A stretch of DNA of 64,000 bases from Diadema setosum (GCA_033980235.1 CM067080.1:3271501-3335500), one strand, 5' to 3'. Shown: positions 1 to 13,255, numbered from the stretch's first letter. The notes: generated by a model not told the origin, from the letters alone. Made by a program: numbers and translations.

Positions 1-666
1 TTTTTCTCACGTGTTAATTTTTAATCATAAATTTTGGCAGGATGACAAGAACTGATCTGCAGGACTATACATGTACATCTATATCCTTTTAGAGCTGTAA
101 GTCACCTCTATCAAAATTGGATCGTAACTAAAAATAACAAGAAATGTTATCTGGCTAATTATTTGTGGTTTTTTATGTGGTTTAGGGTCACTTTACGTGG
201 TATATGTATACGCACAATGTATACATGCTTTTAAGTGTATCGTGACTGTGTTTGAGTATGTATAGGACCTACACACTGCCTTTGGGCAGACCCTACGCAC
301 GATGCATTATCCTGAATGACAGTGGTTCCTCATTCATGTCTGTATCCACAGTATATCCTATTTACTGTGTGCGAGCTGCCAAGCAGGTACGAAAAGATGA
401 AGGGATTGGAAATAGGACGTTCACTGCATAGTCATGTGAAGACCGATCGACCGTTAAGTATAAAGTAAGAGGGAATTTGGGATAAGCCATCACAAAGAAA
501 ACGCACGATGCATGTGCGTCCCAGCTATGTGGTCTGGTCTTCTTCGTGGTACAGCCCCCCTGCTCAGCCGGTACCTCTTTTTACCATACGCGAAAAGTGG
601 CAGTTGATTCGATTCCCCCCGACAACTTTCGTTCGCGAAAGACAGAGAAACAACGAAGATCCTGCG
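1..666. other. Non-coding flank, nothing recognised
   Basis: No open frame of convincing length or composition is visible on either strand. The stretch is unique-looking AT-rich sequence with a short C-run near 605-620. It ends at the TTAA that flanks the first MITE of the TTAA-AGGG family. Confidence 0.5.
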
Positions 667-670
667 TTAA

Positions 671-1045
671 AGGGATTGTAGTTTTGATTGAGACCTAATT
701 TCAGGTTTCGAACATTTTTTGGTGAGATACCCCGGTAATGAGAAACCTCTTATGAAATATGAAAGAGCATGTAAAAAAATATATGAGGAATTCAACGTTT
801 ATTTGATGAAAATTGGTTTTGCAATGGCTGAGATATCCAAAAAAGAGCGATTCGCATAAAGTGTGGAACGATTGCTTTGTTTTACCTTGTTTTTAGATGT
901 TTCAGTTATTCCAAACCCGATTTTCATCAAATAAACTTTGAATTCCTCTTAGAATTGTATGCTCTGTATATCATAATTGTTTTCTTGGTATCTCACAACA
1001 AGTTAAGAGCCCAACTCTCATCTCCACCAATACTGTACCCTCCCT
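671..1045. mobile_element. MITE, TTAA-AGGG family, copy A
   Basis: A 375-bp foldback element bounded by TTAA at 667-670 and 1046-1049. The ends read AGGGATTGTA and TACCCTCCCT. Most of the left half is the imperfect reverse complement of the right half; for example the block around GGCTGAGATATCCAAAAA pairs with the block around GTTTCAGTTATTCC. There is no coding capacity. The TTAA duplication and AGGG end fit Kolobok-type or other TTAA-specific transposons; the superfamily is inferred. Six more copies lie in this window. Confidence 0.85.
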
Positions 1046-1049
1046 TTAA

Positions 1050-4000
1050 CAATAAACCCTAAGCACGTACTGCACACGTTTCTTTCAAGTTAGTGAAAAG
1101 TGTACATCATCGATTGATACAATTCGTTTTTCTGTTACGTAAGTTATGTCGCATTCTGTTATCCTCAAACAATAGGAGACAGGAATTCCCTCTATAAACT
1201 CAAGACCTCCCCCCCCCCCCACGCTTGTACGCCCATCTTCCACGTATACCTCTGTTAGTCCCACCCATTACGAAGCACTATGCTGTACCTGCTATTTTTA
1301 TTCGCAAGCCCTTTGTGGCAAGCTCCTTTGAGCCAGTCGTGATAAGTTTAGTAACTCTTCCTACTGCATCATCCATCGATTCTCCCCAGCTTCACCTTCT
1401 CTCATTGTTTTCTTTTGTTGTTGGAATAGAGTAGAAGTCACCTATAAGATAAACTTTATTCGTGTGGTGGTGGTACATGATGAGAACAATTATTATTGGA
1501 TGATGAGTTACCTGTAGTTACGTATAATGGAAACAATTTGTTTAAATCGATAATGCTATAAGCCTTCACTTCTCACAACACACGTTACCCCTGAATGATC
1601 AATTTCAGGTACACTGTTGTTTCTGCAACTTGTTAAGTGCGAACTTTCCGAGGGTTTCATAAAATGGAAAATACATGCCATCGTCTATCATTGCACATGA
1701 GGTGAGAAAATGGTTTTCAGTAGACAGGTAATTATTCGCCCGTAACAATCTTGATACTACAAGAAAATAGATGAAAATCATACATCGATAGGCTCAAAAT
1801 ATGTGTGATATTACAACAAATTTAACAAGCAAATTTTAGGCGACGATAGTACAAAATGTAATGCAAAACAAAATCAGGAGAACAACGCCTTTACCCTTAA
1901 AGTGAATTTATCACTTAACCTGAAAATCATACAAGTGAATCTAGAGAATGTAGAAATATTAGAAGCAGGCCTACACATAACTAAAATCAGTCCAAAATTT
2001 ACGAATATCTAAAATTTTGGTGAAATAAATGTGTCGTCATCACTAGATTAGAAGATTGGAAGACGTGGAGTCAAAAGTGGCCTGAGCTTTCGATCCTAGC
2101 AGAATCTTCGTCAGAGGCAAAATGACCAAGATTAGAAGGCTATACAAACACTCGTGCGGGTGTCGCAATAGGGCGACGACACAAAGAAAATAATTATGAA
2201 ATGAATTCCACAAACTTTCATTTTCTTTTAAGTGCAAAGTACGTCATACAGTTATTACTAAAGCTATATGACGTTACTGTCATATAGTTATTAGTCTTCC
2301 TGCCTTCTGAAAAAGCTAAGTCAAGAGCTCTTCACAATGCTAGCAGAATATCAGTACTGACATGTAAATTTTACAGATCGAATTGGGTTCACATGAGCTA
2401 GAACATTGCTTTACTTCTAATTCACTTAGAGGCCCTGGTATCATACATTCTCGAGTTCCCTACCTTTCTTCATAAAACTGGCATCTGTTGTGGGCGTACG
2501 TGGACATTACATAATCTTCATAGATGCAAGAACATTCTCCCAAAGCATTAATTTGTTGTTGATTCGATGATTTATTCACTTTTTAGTTTCCATGCACAGA
2601 TGACAAATACAAAATAGTGATATTCAGAATATCTTGAAGCGAAGAGAAAAAAAAATCAAAACATTGACGAATGTCTATAGGATTACAAGTTGTATCACAT
2701 AAGGACTCGAGGTCTGTGATAAGGCTTTCTTTACCATGAAATGAAAACACCCATACATACACATGTATACTCTACCCGAGTTAATTAGTCATGGACAATG
2801 TTTGTATTATCAACAGAACTGCACCTCAGCGAAGCGGCACTGCAATAACATGACCGACGGATGAGCAATTGATAATGAATTAGCAGACGTGTGTAAAGTG
2901 TACCAAAATGATCGTTGTCTATAAAAACGATATCCCCCAAATCGTATGAACGTATGCATGCAGACAGAAAACTTTAACTCATATATGCCTTGTGGATGAA
3001 TGGATGGATGGGTGAGAGAAATTAAAATTTTCTTTCATCGTTGTTCTCATACTACATGAAGAACAGTGGGTGACATAGTTATAGGAACCAATTAAAGATT
3101 CAATAACGAAATAAACATAAAGATTCAATAATGAAAGCAACATTTCTTTACCCATAACATTGCACAAGGATTGACTGTTCTTGTTTGCCTTTATTCTGAG
3201 AAACTAAAGGAAATACAAAATAAAAATGTTAACTTTCGTACTTAATCCGGTCAGTCTATAACAACAATTTGAAATAACAATATCCTGGCCCCATGACCAG
3301 CAAAGTGACGTCCTATGAAATTTGCAAAAAGAAGTTACAGAAACAATGAAAAATAAAAACAACAACTAGGAATTCTCGTGATTTGACAATACTTATTGTT
3401 AACAAAATCATCGATATCAAATATCTTGTAATTATTTGCGTAGCCCTCTGATCAGCAGGAAGCTGCTTTGCGTTGGTGTCAAAAACTTTGGGGAATATTG
3501 CGATCATTTTAGTCAGAATTTTACGATATGCAGGATCGGGTCATCGGCATACTTGGTATACGTTAAACCTCCTCACTGCACATACATACAGAGCAAGATC
3601 ACATTATTGGACCCCCCCAAAAAAAAAAAAAAATAATAATAAAAATAAAAAATAAATAAATAAATAAATAAAAAATTAAAATCAAATCTGCGATAAATAC
3701 ATGAAAAAGTATGAAATGTTTTGGTTATAATATGTGAATCCTGCACAGGAAAAACTAGTTAGCTCGTTCAACAGTTGCCAATCAGACTTGCACCCACATA
3801 CAAAACACAATACGATATGACCAATCATTAAAACATAGTATTTAGTGAAAGCCGATTAATCACCAGTGAGTGGCAGGTTTACCGTCGATGACCAAATCGA
3901 TTTCATGTGTTTGTTAACTCACTTTCATGCGTCAGGTTAGTTGGTTTCGTATAGGTCTGGTACATAATCGACTATTCATCAATTTCTTCTCTATCTGCTG

Positions 4001-4875
4001 GGGTTGATAATTTTTTACTTACATCAACCATGATGCGTCAGGAGAAGTGGTAACTGTGGGATTGTTATCTATTTACACACATGGTGAAATTATTTTGTAA
4101 ATTGACTTTCGTTAAAGAGTACTTTCGTTAAAGAGTACTGGTTTCATTAAAAATAAAAGGTATTCCTACAAATACTGTAAGGATCGAAAATGGATTCATT
4201 TATTTTATTATCATTATTATGAGATGGATCAACCTGTCAAAAAGACGTTTATTCTTGGAAAGGTAGCAGTGCTGCACGCTTTAGAAAGCCATATTGTGTG
4301 TCAGTAATTTTGCATTTTCAAGTGTTATTTTATAAGGACTCTATCAGATAGAAGGCAGCGAGATGTATTAGTGAGTTTTAAAACCATTTATTCCATCTCT
4401 TCTTTCTAAACGCTGTTCACCCTCAACAACGACAAAAAAGAGAGAAAATACGCAGATTTGACGTGAAATTATTTAGCGACAGAAATGCTTCAGGCAGCTA
4501 GGGAAATATCCAGATATTTGACATTTAATCGTAAGAACAAAAATAACAAACTACAGTATAGCAACAACCATGACAACGGTCCTGGACAGAAATGTACTTC
4601 ATTTAATGCTGTACTTTGCACAGCATCGTCATTCTATAATACTTCTCTTCATTTTCCTCAGCCAGCTCTTCTTTTGATCTCTTTCTGTTCGGATCTATTT
4701 GCATCACGACACTGGTACAGAGAGCTGTTGATATCTTACTATACATACAAGTAATTTCGACTTGTATCGTAGCGGTTCTTTAACATTTGGCTAAACATTA
4801 TGGTTGAGTTGTGAAATTGACAATTATTTCATCGTTCTTGATCTTGCCCAGCAATATGAAAATGCTGTCTTCAGA
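1050..4875. other. Intergenic stretch, no gene recognised
   Basis: No coding region is supported; all open frames are short and of non-protein-like composition. Visible items are C-runs at 1207-1220, an A-rich low-complexity block at 3605-3672 with an AAAT repeat after a C-run, and a 16-bp tandem duplication (ACTTTCGTTAAAGAGT) at about 4108-4138. TTTATT motifs near 4199 and 4386 are possible minus-strand AATAAA poly(A) signals for the glycosyltransferase gene that ends at 4876. Confidence 0.45.
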
Positions 4876-6123
4876 TCAGCTAACTTTTCCAACCTTCCAC
4901 AACCAAGTCATCATTTCTGGAGTCATGTTTGTGATCACAGTGAAGAGCTGAATCTTGTCGCTGGGAAGCATGTCGTCTATTATCAAGCGGAACTTTAAAA
5001 ACTTCTTCAAGTCTTGGACGGGAATTCCCGCCTTTTTCAGACAGATTCCAATAAAAGCATCTTCCCATGGAAACAAGGGAGTCCTGATTGCCTCGCGGTA
5101 CACCCTTTTGACTACATCGGTTGACATTATATACGCCGGGCCATCCATGTAAGGAGGATATGTTGGATGGGGAAAAAACTCCTCAGAAAGGTAAAATCGT
5201 TGTTTTTTGTTTCGCACCACACTTTGTGCTGACCAAATCCTGCCGGCTGCGAAATTTGAGGTCGGAGCCGTCCTCAAAATATCTAGTAGATTTCTTTGAT
5301 TAACCATAGTGTCGTCGTCGATCTTAATAACAAAATTGGCCTGTCGACAGTGCTTCGTGACCCACTTCAATCCCATGACTGTCTTACGCGTGAGATTCAT
5401 GTAGCTATCGACAAAATCCTCCTGCACGATGTCGGAATGGAGGTCGAACTCGACGTCGATCTCCTTTTGCAGGGTGGTATTTTCAAAGGCGCCGAGGAGA
5501 AACACCGTTTTAACTGTCATGTTGTTACTTGTAACATTCCAGGAAGCGGAATCGCCGTAGGTCGAGCGAATGACTTGGCGCCTGAGGAAATTCCCGGGGG
5601 CTGTCAGAACGAGGAAGACAACCAAAACTTGCAACTTCTTGTTGCTTTCCTCCAAACACGTCAGCCACGGATTGTGACGATAGGTATAGTTGTGAGTGTC
5701 GACGGGCTCGTCGAGATAGGTGGAATTCTTTGTATCAACACGCACGCTGTCGTCAGATTTGTCGAGGTGTAGTTCGAACATCGTGGATATATCGTCGTTC
5801 TCAGTACCCATCTCTGGATTCACGTCCGAACCGAGTTCGAATTTGCAAGGATATGATAGGTTGTCACAGCGTGGGGCGGTTGTCCTATTCCCATCAACTG
5901 CCGCCTCTTTCATAGTCGATCGCAAGCGAGACTGTACGACAAGGTCGTCGTCCGTGCGATTGGCGTGCTCACTTTGCCACGACCCGACGACTTTTGGGGA
6001 ACCGTAATACCAAACGGTGACATCGCTACCCATATTAGTTGACGCCATGAATATGAACATGACCAGCGCTCCTGACAGGAAAATTAGCCCGTGCTTTGCC
6101 GTGAAATGATGGGAAGCAGTCAT
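4876..6123 (-). CDS. Beta-1,3-galactosyltransferase-like (GT31), paralogue 1
   Basis: A predicted Golgi type II membrane glycosyltransferase of 415 aa in one exon. Family knowledge: GT31 enzymes transfer galactose, GalNAc or GlcNAc from UDP-sugars in a beta-1,3 linkage to glycan acceptors in the Golgi lumen. Seen here: a short basic cytosolic N-terminus, one hydrophobic anchor at about residues 12-28 (FLSGALVMFIF), a variable stem with N-glycosylation sequons, then GT31 motifs in order: RRQVIRSTYG at 181-190, VFLLGA at about 207-212, KIDDDT with the metal-binding DDD at 269-271, YPPYMDGPAYIMS, and WEDAFIGICL with E354-D355. The frame extends upstream to 6153, but only from a TTG; the first ATG is at 6123 and aligns with paralogue 2, so I use it. 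The common GGGYV-type loop reads DGPAY, which may affect specificity (inference). Exact donor and acceptor cannot be predicted. Confidence 0.9.
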   Translation of the reverse strand: MTASHHFTAKHGLIFLSGALVMFIFMASTNMGSDVTVWYYGSPKVVGSWQSEHANRTDDDLVVQSRLRSTMKEAAVDGNRTTAPRCDNLSYPCKFELGSDVNPEMGTENDDISTMFELHLDKSDDSVRVDTKNSTYLDEPVDTHNYTYRHNPWLTCLEESNKKLQVLVVFLVLTAPGNFLRRQVIRSTYGDSASWNVTSNNMTVKTVFLLGAFENTTLQKEIDVEFDLHSDIVQEDFVDSYMNLTRKTVMGLKWVTKHCRQANFVIKIDDDTMVNQRNLLDILRTAPTSNFAAGRIWSAQSVVRNKKQRFYLSEEFFPHPTYPPYMDGPAYIMSTDVVKRVYREAIRTPLFPWEDAFIGICLKKAGIPVQDLKKFLKFRLIIDDMLPSDKIQLFTVITNMTPEMMTWLWKVGKVS

Positions 6124-8477
6124 TGTACCATTAGTATGCACGTTCGTGTACAATCAGACTCTCATACACAGTATATACAGAAGTAAGTTCCATGGTAGTG
6201 TTGATGACTGCACGGCAGAAGTCCCAGAACCATTTTCAGGTCCTCCACTTACGTACAGGTTAGACTTGAACAAGCAAAACAGACGCAAGATTCCACCGTC
6301 GGCACTAAGAAAAGTTTAACCTCGATGGCGCTCTCATTACACAGTTAAGTTTTCATGCGAGGCTGTCATCGTCAACGCTTGATACAGAATACTATAGTAC
6401 TCAAGGCATGCTTGCACGCGCTGCTCTAGTCATCGACAGTTTCCGAAAAAAGTGGGAAAGTATCGACCGTAAAGTCACAATCAATACATGTTGTAGAAGC
6501 TATACTCGCACTGGACGTTTCAATGTAAGGTCAATCGCGATTGGCTGAACGGAACCCATACAACGTCGGCACAGAGCATCCAGTAGCAGTATAGAGAATG
6601 CGGTGAAGTGGCAAGCAATAAGACCTTCCCTTGTCAAGGAAGTATCATCTTTGTGCTTCCTCGTTCAGAGGTTAGTCGATCACGGAGACACGCACTAATC
6701 ACCATTCTACCATTGATTACTTGATGAGAAGAAAATAATACTTTGCCATGCTTTGCTATTCAGTGATCCAGGTGATCTAACCTTGCGTATTAGCGAAAGC
6801 AGACAGACCTCTCCTCTCTCCTTTCTCCTATCCTATCTCTATGCAAGTCCTCCCTCCTTTTTTCCCATCTGTTATGTATTATGTACGAGGGCTGCATGCA
6901 AATCAAGCAGTGCTTAAGCTGTAGCCCTTCTGTGTTATTCATTGCATTGCTGATATGTTTTGTTGTACATTGTAAAGGCAATGAAGAAACTTACTTTGTC
7001 AACAATTCATGTTTATGTATATATTATGTATGGCACCAACAATATATATGTATCTGCATGAGCAATGATATTATGCAGGAACCAATCAAATCAAATCAAA
7101 TGAAAAAAAAAAAATCAAAGATTTGGATCGCTTATGGTCTTTTGAAAGCCAAAGGCTTAGGAAAAAGAATATCCGCGAATACCTCACAAAATGTCATGTT
7201 AAAAAAAAACAGAAAACAAAACAAAAAAGGATACAGAACCTCGTCTGGGATAAGTGTTTCTTTTACCGCTCAAACTGACTGAAGCTGTACGCTAGCAATT
7301 ATAGTTTCCATACAGAGATGCCAAGTTTCTCAACTGGCTGGTGTGGATAACGCCGATAGCGAAACAACCGGGGAGGAGGGGTGGAGCAGATGCCCCCCCC
7401 CCCCCCGAGCTTTTCATTTTGGAAATAGAAATTGTGCAGTTTGGCGCACAGTTATATGATACAATTACCTTGCGTAATGCTCATCTATTCGTCATGGAAG
7501 ATGGTCCTGCAAGACATCATTTTGAGTTGCTTTTTTGTTTGTTTCTTTTATTTTTGTGGGGGGGGGGGGGTTGTAGCAAACTGTGGTCAAGACTGAGTCT
7601 ACAATGTATATTATGCCTGACATGACTTACTAGATGGCAGAATTTTAGAGACCTCTTGGATTATTTTGTAGAAGGAAAATCGCTATAAGATACAGCCATG
7701 TAGGTGTCCTAGCCAACAAAAAAAAAAAAAGAATAAAGAAAAAATTAACCTCACTCACTTCAGGATAAAAGCGGGCTTCTCATACAATGTTTACTATTTA
7801 TCTATATCTGCCAAATTTTCGTTTTCTTCTTCTTCTTTTTTTTAGGTTTGGTGTTTTGCGAGACCACACGCACTTATGCGCAATGCAAAAACTGTGATAA
7901 ACTAACGACATCGTTATAACGTTTAGTAAAATCTCATGGTGGATATCCGGTCGATTGCATAAAAATGCCTCAGAGACCTGGTGAGTTTTTTTTTTCTTTC
8001 AAATTGCTGTTATTCTATATCATATCCCTCATAAGTATGTTTTACCAATGGGATTATACTTGAATTTGGAACACGTAACCAAGAGATGTTTTTCTCCCAA
8101 CATTCATGCCGTGGTACTATGTACTTTTTCGTCAGTACATTTACCAAACAGCTTTTTACCATTCCCGCCATTGCAATTGATAGGTATCGCTCGCATCTTT
8201 CTGCCACGGCCAAGTCCGGTTAGATGTTATTCGTGCATGCACATCGCACAATACAATCACTATTATCGACACATCAGTATCACCATATCGTCTTAGATCT
8301 TTATTTCATTCGACTACCATGGGCGGCGGTTGTACTGCCTCTGCTGCAATATTCAGCACGGTATAAGAATAAAACTTTGCATGGTTGATGGAATACGTTT
8401 TTATCCAATCTCAAGTATGCCAATCGATGTGGAATATAAAGCAAAATAATCATCTCCTATTTTTCTCGGACAATGGA

Positions 8478-8569
8478 TACAATCTAACATCGCCTCCATA
8501 ATCGATGAGTGTGATCTATCAGCCCTCGATCGCCTTCACCTCGAATCACCTGGGCGATGTTAGATTGTA
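8478..8569. repeat. 17-bp perfect inverted repeat with 58-bp spacer
   Basis: TACAATCTAACATCGCC at 8478-8494 is exactly reverse-complemented at 8553-8569. The spacer is CG- and GA-rich and has no coding content. It may be a remnant of a small foldback element or a stem-loop; no target duplication is clear. Confidence 0.6.
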
Positions 8570-10320
8570 GCATCGCCCTCGCAGTCTGATTATTAACCGT
8601 ATTCAGTGCCAGTCGATCTCGATGTTTTTCCACTAAGTCATCATTGCATGTTTTTCCAGTAGTTATGTTCTAGTTATTTGTGTGTAAAGTACGTTGCTTT
8701 TCGTTTTTACTTACGAAGTATCACCATCACAGTTTGCTTGCCAAATGTATCTTTTTCATCTTTTACATAAAGAATTGTTACAGTGACTACTGGGGACCAG
8801 TAATCGATGATTCCAAAGTTAAGAGTACACTGCAATGTTGTGTCTCTATTATGTAAGTATCGTCATTTATTCTCGTTGTGTGAAGACCACAACCGTCAAA
8901 GAGTTTTCTTAAACTGATGACATGCTTGTCATGCTTGTGTGACGAAGCCGGAAAGAATCCGAGTATCTATTGGTGGTATAACATATAGTAGAAAAAAAAA
9001 AACACCCACAACAGCAACAACAAACATGATGCCTCGGGACAAGCTTGGAAGAGAGGGAAAGTGAATAACAATAGGACGTAAAACCAAGTGGCATAGGAAC
9101 AACCTCCCCGTGTAGACAGAACAGTAACTGTTTGGAGATGGGTGTGAGGAGGGAAACAATCTAGCGAAGGGAGGAGGGGGGGGGGGATGGGGCGGCGGCT
9201 TAAGTTGGGTATAGAGAGGGTTATATCTCCAGTCATTCTTCGAGAACAAGTGAAGGAGTGACTCAAAAGAGCCAAAAATCTGTACGTCTAGGCTCCATTT
9301 CATAGCAAGTTGCTGTGATGGCAACTCATGCTGGAATGGCAATTGTCATGTAACGATCACAAGAATCCAGCTCCCTGATTGGTAGTTGCTATACGGGAAA
9401 TTGCTATTCGAGAAAGAGTTGCTATCCTGACATCTTTTATAAAATTGGGTTCCTGGTATTATACCCTCTTGAGTGAATCATGCTCAATGATCGGTTTACA
9501 TAGCGTCATGTGACCAAACGTAAAGGTGCTATAATGTCGATGTTGAAAATAATGATGAAAAAATACTATGCTTTATAACTTGACGTCAGTCAGTTGATGT
9601 ACGCTACATTGTGCTTTTGATCAATGTTGTTTCTCATGTCATGGATAGCGTGCTGTGTAAAGTGCTACTGGAATCGACCTCGGAGATCACAGTGTATAAG
9701 TCGCGTCCACTGTGGTATAAACAGATTGTCGCTAGCTGCTTCTATACATAAATATTTATATTTAAACAAAAGAATATATAATGTATAATATTTTGTTCAG
9801 TATATGGTTGAAGGTATATAAAACAAATACATCATGCAATGTTTTGAGGTTTTAGTGGAATTATGGGTACCTTTGTGACAGAAATAGCACATTCCTCGAA
9901 CATAACCTCGAATTCGAAAACACAACATGAAGAATACTTTACTCCATCACAGGAACGAAAACTCTCTACGATGAAGATGTTGAAGCTTCTTGTTATGTTT
10001 CTATGTTGTTGGGTTTTCTCTTCTTTCAATTCTTTTTCTTTCTTTGTTGTCAACAGTTTGTAAATCTCCAAAGTTGCTCCCTTTCGGATTTGCATGTTTG
10101 GAATTTTCTATTGCAAATGGACAGACTCTGTGTGAGGGTGACTTAACAATGATAATAGAGGCCTCTTATAATCAAGAATGATGCTCATGATGTTCATGGC
10201 GCTCATTCGAAGAGCCTCTCATAATATAGACATGATAGAGGGGAACTACTTGGAATTTTGTCAGTACATTCTTGGATGTTACATAGCGCCTATACTCTGA
10301 GATTCCTTACGTCAACTATA

Positions 10321-10765
10321 CAGCATGTCCTTCCCCCCCCCCCAAAAAAAAAAAAAAAATAAAAAAAAAATAAAATAAAAATCGGATTTTCGCATTGATA
10401 ACTCCCAGTATGAATAAACTGTCGAAATGCTAATTCAGGGTCTTGAAATATAACATATTAGCTCTATTTTACAGAAAACCCCATGCAATTTGGTTATGCG
10501 ATCACAGAGAAATGTGGATTGTTGCAAAGCATGTCACGAGTCTGATTCTTCCAAGTTTAGCACTTGGATGCTCTGGAACTGCATATTAATGTGTGAACAC
10601 AATAGACAGAACTTGGAGGGAAGAGATTCCTGACGTGCTCTACAAAATTCCTCATTTCTCTTTGACCTCTGAAGCAAATCGAATGGAGTTTTCTGTAAGA
10701 TGTGGGCAATGAGTTATAGTTTCATACCCTGAAACTGTATTTCAATTGATTCTCTATTTTTAAAG
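10321..10765 (+). repeat. Interspersed repeat, copy 1 (partner at 33436)
   Basis: This roughly 400-bp stretch matches 33436-33830 over nearly its whole length in the same orientation. Shared blocks include CCAAGTTTAGCACTTGGATG and CCTCATTTCTCTTTGACC. It begins near a C-run followed by an A-run. No reading frame is shared between the copies, so it is a dispersed non-coding repeat of unknown class. Confidence 0.75.
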
Positions 10766-11998
10766 TTATCATTGCAGAGGCTCCCTTTGTATTTTTCTTT
10801 TTGACATACGGTATAGCGACTATATATCACAGTTCTACTCGACAAGTCATGACTATACAGAAAAATCTCATTACTGTGTTTATTTTATTAATATTTCATA
10901 ATGATATGAGATGATAAAGGCAATTCAAGTTGAATTTACTTGCATACATGTGCTTACTGTTTACATTGCCGTAGTTGATAACGGAAGTATTCATTTATGA
11001 AATCCCCGAAAAAAAAGAAATATATATCCTTATGATTAACGATAATTACATTCTTGGTGATGATATCATTTTTTTTAAAAGCTTATGTTAACCGTCTAAA
11101 AATAAAAGCTACATTCCAAGTTATTCTTCTTCTCTGTTTCTTGCGCTGAACTTGTGAGAGACGCAAATCATTTGATTAAGGTCAATTTGTTTTATCAATT
11201 GCTATATGGTGTTATGCATAATAACAATAACCTATATACAATGACCAGTCCTGTCAGCTTGGGATACTCTTTTTTGCATCTCATAGTTGAATAGAACACA
11301 AAATGAAGCAAAGCAAAATCTGCAATAATTCTAGCTGCTCCAAGTGCTCAAAGTTAGTTTCCTCTTTAAATACTTTTTCTATTGTTGCGATCATAACAGA
11401 AATTAATCGACATGTTAACATGAAAGAATATGCTTCCTTTTACTCAATGACCAATTAACTGTCTGATGAAATAAGAAATGGTAAATGAAATCCCTATCAA
11501 CAAGATATTTCTGTAATATAATAATTACTAAGTCTTATTATTTTTTTTATGAAGAAGACTGTGAAAATGAATGTGAAGGTACGGAGAAGGCCAGTTTGCA
11601 AGTCAGACTTTGGCGAACGCTGAAGACTTCTCGAACAATCTTGATTTGAGCGTAACTTAACCCGTTATCTACGGGAACAGGGTACCCCTGTTTTGAAGCA
11701 ATGGGAATTCGGAAGCAACGGGTTAACTTCAACGTACATTAAATGTGAATGGGTATCCACCTCCCATACACACTGTACTCCTTGCGAAAGAATGCATTAT
11801 TTTTGTAGTTGATGACAGGAAAATATAGCTATTCACAAATCAACTGTAACACTGCTCGGTCTCTTCGTATCAATCTGTAGCGTCATCCTCATTTGTTTAA
11901 CTTAATCAGATTGCTCAGTTGCGTATTATCATGACTCTCTAGTCCGTCGGTCAACACTGGTCAACGTCAATGTGCAATGTCATTGTGCAGTCTTCAGA

Positions 11999-13255
11999 TC
12001 AGCTAACTGTCCCAATCTTCCACAACCAATTCATCGTGTCTGGACTCATGTTTGTTATCACGGTGAACAGCAGAGTCTTGTTGCTAGAAATTATGTCTTT
12101 CGATAGGCGGAATCTCGAGAAATTTTTCACGTCTTTCAGGTCCTGAATTCCGGCCTTTTTCAGACAGATTCCAATAAAAGCATCTTCCCATGGAAACAAG
12201 GGAGTCCTAATTGCCTCGTGGTACAACTTTTCTACCATGTCGGTGGACATTATATACGCAGGGCCATCCATGTAAGGGGGATATGTTGGATGGGGATAAA
12301 ACTCTTCAGAAAGGTAAAATCGTCGCTTTTTGTTTCGCACCACACTTTGCGCTGACCATACTTTTCCGGCGACAAAATTTGAGGTTGGAGCTGTCACCAG
12401 GATCTTAATTAGTCTTTTTTGATTCATCATCGTGTCGTCGTCAATCTTCATAGCAAAATGGGCGTGTCGACAGTGCTTCGTGACCCACTTCAATCCCATA
12501 ACTGTCTTCCGCGAGAGATTCATGTAGCTATCGACAAAATCCTCCTGCACGATGTCGGAATGGCGGTGGAACTCGACGTCGATCTCTTTTTGCAAGGTGG
12601 TGTTTTCCATGGCGCCCAGGAGAAACACCGTTCGAACAGTCATGTCGTCGTTCAGATTCCACGATGGGGAATCGCCGTATGTCGAGCGAATAACTTGGCG
12701 CCTGAGAAAGTTCCCGGGGGCTGTCAGAACAAGGAAGACAACCAAAACTTGCAATTTCTTGCCGTCTTCTTTCAAACAGGTTCTCCACGGATTGTGACGG
12801 TAGGTATAGTTGTGAGTGTCGACGGGTTCATCGAGATAGGTGGACTTCTTATCGACACTCACAATATCGTCAGATTTGTCGATTTGTAATTCAAACATCG
12901 TGGCCATATTGTCGTTCTCAGTACCCGTCTCTGGATTATGCTGGCTCACTTCAGATCCGAGTTCGTGATTGCAAGGATATGATAAGTTGTCACAGCGTCT
13001 GGAAGCGGTTGTCCTAGCTCCATCAACTGCCGTCTCATGCATTGTCGATCGGAAGCGAGACTGTACGACGTGCTCGTCACCCTTGTGATTACCAAACTCC
13101 CTCGCCCGCCACGAAGCGACGATTTTTGGGGAGACCTTATACCAGACATCACTATTCATTTCAATAATCGTCATGAATATGAACATGACCAGCGCCCCTG
13201 ACAGGAAGATAAAGCCATGTTTCACGGTGAGATGACGAGATGCGATCAGGACCAT
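11999..13255 (-). CDS. Beta-1,3-galactosyltransferase-like (GT31), paralogue 2
   Basis: A single-exon, 418-aa type II Golgi glycosyltransferase of the same family and architecture as the gene at 4876-6123. Hydrophobic anchor at about residues 14-30, stem to about 165, then the GT31 catalytic domain: RRQVIRSTYG at 185-194, TVFLLGA, MKIDDDT with DDD at 272-274, YPPYMDGPAYIMS, and WEDAFIGICL with E357-D358. The frame is open to 13291, but that extension begins at TTG; the first ATG is at 13253-13255, giving MVLIASRHLT, which matches the N-terminus of paralogue 1. Copies 1 and 2 are very alike in the catalytic domain and differ mostly in the stem by substitutions and short indels, as expected of a fairly recent tandem duplication. 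No frameshift or lost motif is visible, so it should be functional. Confidence 0.9.
   Translation of the reverse strand: MVLIASRHLTVKHGFIFLSGALVMFIFMTIIEMNSDVWYKVSPKIVASWRAREFGNHKGDEHVVQSRFRSTMHETAVDGARTTASRRCDNLSYPCNHELGSEVSQHNPETGTENDNMATMFELQIDKSDDIVSVDKKSTYLDEPVDTHNYTYRHNPWRTCLKEDGKKLQVLVVFLVLTAPGNFLRRQVIRSTYGDSPSWNLNDDMTVRTVFLLGAMENTTLQKEIDVEFHRHSDIVQEDFVDSYMNLSRKTVMGLKWVTKHCRHAHFAMKIDDDTMMNQKRLIKILVTAPTSNFVAGKVWSAQSVVRNKKRRFYLSEEFYPHPTYPPYMDGPAYIMSTDMVEKLYHEAIRTPLFPWEDAFIGICLKKAGIQDLKDVKNFSRFRLSKDIISSNKTLLFTVITNMSPDTMNWLWKIGTVS

Larger units (their letters stand above)
6124..11998. other. Intergenic stretch between galactosyltransferases 1 and 2
   Basis: No coding gene is supported. 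It contains poly(C) or poly(G) tracts (about 7390-7406, 7558-7570, 9176-9186), an ATCAA short repeat near 7085, a pyrimidine-rich stretch near 7825-7845, a 17-bp inverted repeat at 8478-8569, and one copy of a 400-bp-class interspersed repeat at 10321-10765. The proximal region 6124-6700 upstream of paralogue 1 is where its promoter should lie, but I see no diagnostic promoter motif. Confidence 0.45.

Noticed and set aside
6124..6153. N-terminal extension of galactosyltransferase 1 (10 codons)
   Set aside because: The extension begins at TTG, not ATG; the first ATG at 6123 aligns with the start of paralogue 2.
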